IMG/VR virus record: IMGVR_UViG_3300042908_001089
Coordinates: 1-55,042 of that record
From: a virus
Reading direction: 5' to 3' (one strand)
DNA: 55,042 bases
Every line of letters begins with the position of its first letter. Positions within the stretch are counted from its first letter, which is position 1. Below, piece after piece: positions 51,029 to 55,042 of the stretch. A program made the position numbers and the translations under genes. Below the pieces are notes generated by a model. The model was not told the DNA's origin. It made no database searches and saw only the letters and a list, made by a program, of their open reading frames with translations.

Positions 51029-51277
51029 ATGCCTAGTTTGTCAACGCTTATTCGCACGATAGAACGTGCACCTATTAACAAAGCTTTGCGGGCGTTCCGC
51101 ACAGCTAAAAAAATCCATCTGCAAATGGAAGTATCCAATGAGGGTGACGCTGCTAACCGCAGACAATTTGAAACCCAATTAGATAACGCTCTTGCAAGAC
51201 GGAAACAGTTTGGGTGTCACAACACCCGTGAAACCATTAAGGAGATCGAGGACGATGTATGTCTATCTTATTCTTAG
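51029..51277 (+). CDS. Hypothetical helical protein, 82 aa
   Basis: From ATG 51029, with GGAG 8 nt upstream; the ATG at 51017 overlaps that site. The protein is helical and basic (IRTIERAPINKALRAFRTAKKIHLQME), with a polar C-terminal helix. First gene of unit 3; its end overlaps the next gene. No family recognised; DNA or RNA binding is possible. Confidence 0.55.
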   Translation: MPSLSTLIRTIERAPINKALRAFRTAKKIHLQMEVSNEGDAANRRQFETQLDNALARRKQFGCHNTRETIKEIEDDVCLSYS

Positions 51278-51428
51278 TTTATTACCTGGCTCATTTGAGA
51301 AGACAGAAAACGGGTTCAAAATAACACCGGCAATTGTGCTGGTGTTCCAATGGGCAGCAGAACTTGTAAGGGCTTTCCTTACTAAGAAGACTGTTGCCTC
51401 AACCTCTAAAAAGAAAGCGGTGAAGTAA
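51255..51428 (+). CDS. Small hydrophobic protein, 57 aa
   Basis: Starts at ATG 51255, inside the end of the previous gene, with GAGG 5 nt upstream. The N-terminus (MYVYLILSLLPG) and middle (ITPAIVLVFQWAAELVRAFL) are hydrophobic; the C-terminus is Lys-rich. It may lie in the membrane. The TAATG junction with the next gene supports it as real. Confidence 0.5.
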   Translation: MYVYLILSLLPGSFEKTENGFKITPAIVLVFQWAAELVRAFLTKKTVASTSKKKAVK

Positions 51429-51862
51429 TGAAGAAGGATATTAAACCTACGGTGGTTCAAACCGTTCAAAGCTTTTGGACTAAGCTTGACATGCGGAACC
51501 GTGTGATCGCTGGTCTTACTGCTGGTGTTATGGCCTTCGGCTTTGGGTACTACTATACCCAAGCCAAGACCGTGAGCGAAGCTATCAGATCAGACATGGG
51601 ACAGCATACTAAAGTGCAGTTCCGTGTTGCTGGCGGTAAGGATTCCGCTTGGTACTCTGCGTCTAAGTACACGCTGTTGCAAGACAGCTCGTCCTATAAA
51701 GACAAGCACCTTACCATTAGCATTGATAGGAAGGCTTGCCCCAACTTAACTTATCGTGACTTAAAAGGTAAGTTGATTACGGTTGATGGCATGTTGGAAA
51801 ACTATAAGGGCAAGTCGCCCAGCATTCGCGTCACTAACCCCAACCAAATTGTTGTTAACTAA
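51428..51862 (+). CDS. Membrane-anchored OB-fold-like protein
   Basis: 144 aa. A membrane helix (about 24-43, VIAGLTAGVMAFGFGYYY) precedes a soluble domain. That domain has the OB-fold-like segment GKLITVDGMLENYKGKSPSIRVTNPNQIVV, a pattern common in nucleic-acid-binding OB folds and in bacterial envelope OB proteins. It starts at TAATG right after the 57-aa gene. Tethering such a domain to the membrane is unusual; it may bind DNA, a metal or a sugar. Confidence 0.6.
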   Translation: MKKDIKPTVVQTVQSFWTKLDMRNRVIAGLTAGVMAFGFGYYYTQAKTVSEAIRSDMGQHTKVQFRVAGGKDSAWYSASKYTLLQDSSSYKDKHLTISIDRKACPNLTYRDLKGKLITVDGMLENYKGKSPSIRVTNPNQIVVN

Positions 51863-51886
51863 CTTTTACTTATAGGAGATTGACTC

Positions 51887-52369
51887 ATGGATATTAAATC
51901 AAGGTTCGCACAGATCAAACAAACCGCAAAACCAAAGAGCGAAAGACTCGCAGCCTTGTGGTTACGCGGTGATGTATTCAGCTCGGGTAGCACCGAAGAC
52001 ATAACAGTTATTGCTAAGCCCTCTGAGGACGGCAGCAGCTTTGAGATCTTGCAGGGCGACCACAAGAACTTGGATGCAGCAAAGTGCAAGACTGTTATTG
52101 GAACTTTGGTAGCACCAGAATCCCAAGACAAAGTTGCAGTAAGAGTTGACGAAGAACTCTTTGATAACTTTATCTTCCGAGGGATCTTAAAGATCAAAGG
52201 TGTGCCAAGACAAGCAACTCTATTCGTAACTAGTGAAGAAGAGATTGCTGCTCGTTGCCTAAAGTCTGGTGCTGAAGCTGCGAAGTTTCCACCAGCGTAC
52301 ATACTTTATACTCCGGACTTAGTAGCCAACGCGGAACCTCTTCCACCAAAGAAGGGTAAGAAGAAGTAG
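51887..52369 (+). CDS. Hypothetical protein, 160 aa
   Basis: AGGAG precedes the ATG. The protein is a soluble alpha-beta domain (ITVIAKPSEDGSSFEILQGDHKNLDA; KVAVRVDEELFDNFIFRGILKIKG) with a Lys-rich C-terminus (PPKKGKKK). No family recognised. Last gene of unit 3, ending before the terminator at 52411. Confidence 0.6.
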   Translation: MDIKSRFAQIKQTAKPKSERLAALWLRGDVFSSGSTEDITVIAKPSEDGSSFEILQGDHKNLDAAKCKTVIGTLVAPESQDKVAVRVDEELFDNFIFRGILKIKGVPRQATLFVTSEEEIAARCLKSGAEAAKFPPAYILYTPDLVANAEPLPPKKGKKK

Positions 52370-52410
52370 GCTACTTGAAACCTTTAGCTACGGCTGAAGT
52401 AAACCTAAAG

Positions 52411-52447
52411 ACCTTTACCCCTAACAAGGGTAGAGGTTCTTTTTTTT
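52411..52447 (+). terminator. Rho-independent terminator, unit 3
   Basis: ACCTTTACCC (52411-52420) pairs with GGGTAGAGGT (52428-52437) through one G-T pair, followed by T runs at 52440-52447. The clearest terminator in the window. Confidence 0.82.
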
Positions 52448-52943
52448 GCTACCGCAAACCTAGAGGTTAGTCCTGGCTCATGTAGGAACTACCGTTCCCC
52501 CTTTAGAAGATGCTCCTTCGTCGCTTATTAAAACCCAACAGAAAAGGGTGGGGTAATCTCCCCATACTAAACAAGTGTATAGATACACAAGGTAGACCAG
52601 TCGCTCTCTGCAAAATCCCAACACTTTTCTACCCCTCTATATATAAGGAGAGAAATGCCATTCTTATTTTTGAGAATCAGTTAGTCCTTAAGTAAAAAGT
52701 CATTCCTCTTTCGTTCGGTAAAGGTGTTAGGTGCATCTCGCTTAGCTACCTTACTTACCTTTTGTCTACTGCCTAGGCTGCGAGATTTTAGAGCCGAGAC
52801 TTTTACCTCTAGGTTTAGGTAGTAGAAAAGGTCTGCCACATTTGCAGCTAAGGTTATAGGGGTTTGGGAATCCAAAAGTTCCGCACCCTATCGATGAAAC
52901 ATATTCTTACAACCAAGGTTTGGGGCAAGGTCTAGGGGGTTTA
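52448..52943 (+). ncRNA. Structured spacer between units 3 and 4
   Basis: No convincing gene. It holds GTGTAT-AG-ATACAC (52575-52588), a palindrome that could be an operator. A strong ribosome site (AAGGAGAG) is followed by ATG 52655 and a 9-codon frame ending at 52684, which could be a leader peptide. A long stem follows: ACCTTTT (52757-52763) with AAAAGGT (52826-52832), continued by CTACTGCCTA (52766-52775) with TAGGTAGTAG (52816-52825). The order palindrome, mini-frame, stem could be an attenuator or small RNA. Function is not shown. Confidence 0.45.
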
Positions 52944-52962
52944 GGCCTGTTGGGATATGGGG
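52944..52962 (+). promoter_or_regulatory. 19-bp repeated element, copy 4
   Basis: GGCCTGTTGGGATATGGGG, ending 31 nt before ATG 52994. The GGGG is followed by TTGGATTTGTTACC, which pairs weakly. Confidence 0.58.
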
Positions 52963-52993
52963 TTGGATTTGTTACCGCTTACAAGGAGGGTCT

Positions 52994-53431
52994 ATGCAAT
53001 TTGAATTTGGAATCAATCGTGAGGTTGTGGACTCCCATGTAGAGGAGTTCTGCCAAGCTTCTGTTGACCGGCTGGAGTTGGAAGAGCCAACGCACAAGCA
53101 ACACTTACTTAAAGGGAACGATGCAATGAGTACCTATTACGAAACAAGTCCGGGCATTCCTTATAAGACCTTAAAGGAAAACCTGCCTGCTGGTTTGTCT
53201 TCTTATCGGGGTGATAACCTGGGAACTTTGGAAGCGTTTGCCGTTACGGATGGCGAAGCTTACCTATGGGTCTACCCGTCACGAGGAATGTCAAGCTCCG
53301 TCTTTGTTCGTTACGGCAACAACAAAGTGAACGGAATCATAAAGCGATTGAGTGATGCTTTCTCTGTAGAGTTTGCATCTGAGTACGACATATGGCCATG
53401 CAAAGAAGGAGTCACTAATGGTTCAGTATGA
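52994..53431 (+). CDS. Hypothetical protein, 145 aa
   Basis: AAGGAGGG precedes the ATG. First gene of unit 4. An acidic helical N-terminus (VVDSHVEEFCQASVDRLELEEP) is followed by a beta-rich part with AYLWVYPSRGMSSSVFVRYG. It overlaps the next gene by 14 nt. No family recognised. Confidence 0.6.
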   Translation: MQFEFGINREVVDSHVEEFCQASVDRLELEEPTHKQHLLKGNDAMSTYYETSPGIPYKTLKENLPAGLSSYRGDNLGTLEAFAVTDGEAYLWVYPSRGMSSSVFVRYGNNKVNGIIKRLSDAFSVEFASEYDIWPCKEGVTNGSV

Positions 53432-55028
53432 CGCAAGGGTGTTGCACTTTCCTACTCTTCACCCTGAGGTTCTAAAGCTTCACCCAGACTTAAAGAATTT
53501 GTTTGCTAGCTTTCGGGTAGCTCTGTCCCCGACCAAAGGGAACAACGCTTTCATTTCTGTAAAGCCTAATCCTAAAGCTTCGTTTTCTATTAGCCTTGAT
53601 AAGAGTTTGCAGTTCCTTTTGAAAGTAAAAGATAACTATGTGGTTAAACGGGAGAGCAAAGAAAGCGTTAAGATCTACTCTTGTTTTCCTGCTTACAACT
53701 GGCAAGGCTTGTCTTGGTTTTCTTATGAAGACCTTGTTGCTTTAAAGAAGAAAGGCTATGAGTCCTTACTACAAAAGAACTTTGTACACCCGCAAGATGC
53801 CAAGCCGTTCTTAGGCTGGAAGGATACTGGCATGGGGTACTGCACTAAGACTAATAAGATGGTACGCAAGGGTAAACCTAAGTACACCTACAACGGTTGT
53901 GCCACGATCAATCTCTTGCAAGCTATAGAACGTATGCCTGTAAACGGAAGCGTGAGAGCAACCACCGCAGACATGGGTTTCGATATGGTTAAGCGGTCTT
54001 ACTTAGAGTACTTGGTCTATGACGGTGATGGAGTTGGCACAGGTATGAAGTCTGCCATCGCTTCTATTCCAGGTAGCAATGCTTTGCGTGATTCAATTAT
54101 CCTTTACTTAAACAAAAGTAATGATGCCTCTTGCCCTTCTGAGATAAGACCTAAAAGAAATTATGTAATTAAAGAAGGGGTTCTTTTCTTCCCGCAAAGT
54201 TATGCGTCCGAGCCTGCAGTTACTAGAGCAACTAGAAAGCAATGGGAAAGAATTGATATCCCTGAGCCTAAAGATCTAGACTGGAAACCTTTTTGTACCT
54301 TTGGTTACTACGATAAAAATACTTTTGTAGCTAGCGGTCTACCTTACAAGCTTGCGTTTGAAAGTCATGGTGTACCTACATGGATTAAACGAGAGGTTAA
54401 GAACGAGGAAGAAAAATCTCCTGAGCATTTCCAATCCCTTGAAGAGTGGGAACGCAATGCTCCTTGGCAAGACGCAGAAGAGGTTGCAGACTTCAAACCT
54501 TTTATACCACCGACTTCTTTTAGCAATCAAGTTAAATGGTTCTGGGATCTAAAGAAGCAAGTTGTTTCTTTTGCAGATCGATGGGAACACCACATGGGTA
54601 AAGCTACGGTAGAGAGATCAGAGAAAGATGAACGGGTTTATATGTGGGACAGAGAAGACTTAGAAAGCCAGTATGAAAAAATGGTCTGGGAATCTAGTGA
54701 GGTATTAAAGCTTAATGAAAAGCTTAAGCCTATAAAGGTGGTGAAGGAAGTCTTGAGAGAGTTAAAGAAAGCAAAGACTGTAGAGTCTGATCAAGAAAGT
54801 AAAGCTAAAGAATGGGCTAAGATAATTTACGAATGGATTGCATACGACTTAGTTGGTCGAGCTAAGATAGCCAAGCGGGATGAGAAGCTTCTAGCTTTCA
54901 ATCTAAAGAAAGCCAAGCACAACAGAGTTAGACTTAAGAACATGAGTGAGGTTGTGCGTAAGAAACCCTTTAGCTCTAAAGCTGTTTGTCATATCGGTAC
55001 GGATACTGCAAGTTACTATTACCTTTAA
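53418..55028 (+). CDS. Large hypothetical protein, 536 aa
   Basis: From ATG 53418 (MVQYDARVLHF), with AAGGAG 7 nt upstream; the frame is open further upstream. The N-terminal 170 residues are beta-rich (FISVKPNPKASFSISLDKSLQFL), the middle is mixed (YNGCATINLLQAIERMPVNGSVRATTADMGF), and the last 190 residues are charged helices. No catalytic motif recognised. Probably in the same unit as 52994-53431. It may be a nucleic-acid-binding or regulatory protein, but this is a guess. Confidence 0.6.
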   Translation: MVQYDARVLHFPTLHPEVLKLHPDLKNLFASFRVALSPTKGNNAFISVKPNPKASFSISLDKSLQFLLKVKDNYVVKRESKESVKIYSCFPAYNWQGLSWFSYEDLVALKKKGYESLLQKNFVHPQDAKPFLGWKDTGMGYCTKTNKMVRKGKPKYTYNGCATINLLQAIERMPVNGSVRATTADMGFDMVKRSYLEYLVYDGDGVGTGMKSAIASIPGSNALRDSIILYLNKSNDASCPSEIRPKRNYVIKEGVLFFPQSYASEPAVTRATRKQWERIDIPEPKDLDWKPFCTFGYYDKNTFVASGLPYKLAFESHGVPTWIKREVKNEEEKSPEHFQSLEEWERNAPWQDAEEVADFKPFIPPTSFSNQVKWFWDLKKQVVSFADRWEHHMGKATVERSEKDERVYMWDREDLESQYEKMVWESSEVLKLNEKLKPIKVVKEVLRELKKAKTVESDQESKAKEWAKIIYEWIAYDLVGRAKIAKRDEKLLAFNLKKAKHNRVRLKNMSEVVRKKPFSSKAVCHIGTDTASYYYL

Positions 55029-55042
55029 ACCTAACGGAGTAC

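Noticed and set aside
52510-52695. 61-aa frame in the unit 3-4 spacer
   Set aside because: No ribosome site at its start, ordinary composition of a spacer, and it runs through the palindrome and mini-frame.

Overview
This window looks like a tailed temperate bacteriophage genome (Caudoviricetes, HK97-fold capsid, siphovirus-like tail with a very large adhesin set). The calls rest on recognisable protein motifs and gene order, read by eye. The host is uncertain. A secreted Ig-like protein (5175-5861), a papain-like peptidase (4169-5173) and a Cys/His-box protein next to a GT-A-like protein (13586-14766) resemble families I associate with Planctomycetota, especially Gemmataceae. That is a suggestion, not a demonstration.

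Layout. (1) 1-361 is an attachment region. It holds the 3' half of a tRNA-Gln(CUG) gene inside a long imperfect inverted repeat, and paired GGTAACCCA repeats on both sides resemble integrase arm sites. (2) 362-1600 (+) is a tyrosine recombinase. (3) 43057 down to 1590 is one long minus-strand late block. In transcription order it runs: portal; prohead protease-scaffold fusion; a small Cys protein; major capsid protein; a small structural protein; head-tail adaptor; head closure; probable tail terminator; a small structural protein; two paralogous tail-tube proteins; tail assembly chaperones with a predicted -1 frameshift; tape measure; distal tail proteins; about 20 kb of fibres and adhesins interrupted by a glycosyltransferase-like pair; tail-collar and fibre-assembly genes; a putative lysis group (papain-like peptidase, two related one-helix membrane proteins, HNH nuclease); and a methyltransferase. 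(4) 43118-55028 is a plus-strand block of mostly unrecognised genes, visibly more GC-rich from about 45.7 kb, with hairpin-rich spacers. No terminase, helicase, DNA polymerase or repressor was recognised, so the genome probably continues beyond the window.

The most unusual points are these. A DnaQ-like DEDDh exonuclease domain with all three Exo motifs lies inside the tape measure protein. Four copies of a 19-bp element (consensus GGYCTKHYGRGAWDYGGGG) each head one of four consecutive plus-strand transcription units, and the first three units end in hairpin/T-run terminators; this looks like an undescribed phage promoter or leader family. Upstream of those units lie an 850-aa protein with weak two-barrel RNA-polymerase-like peptides and a membrane protein with a possible caspase-like His/Cys pair. 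The tail-chaperone pair has a clear C CCA AAC slippery site. Several coupled fibre genes end in a GG-containing C-terminus whose codons also form the next gene's ribosome binding site.
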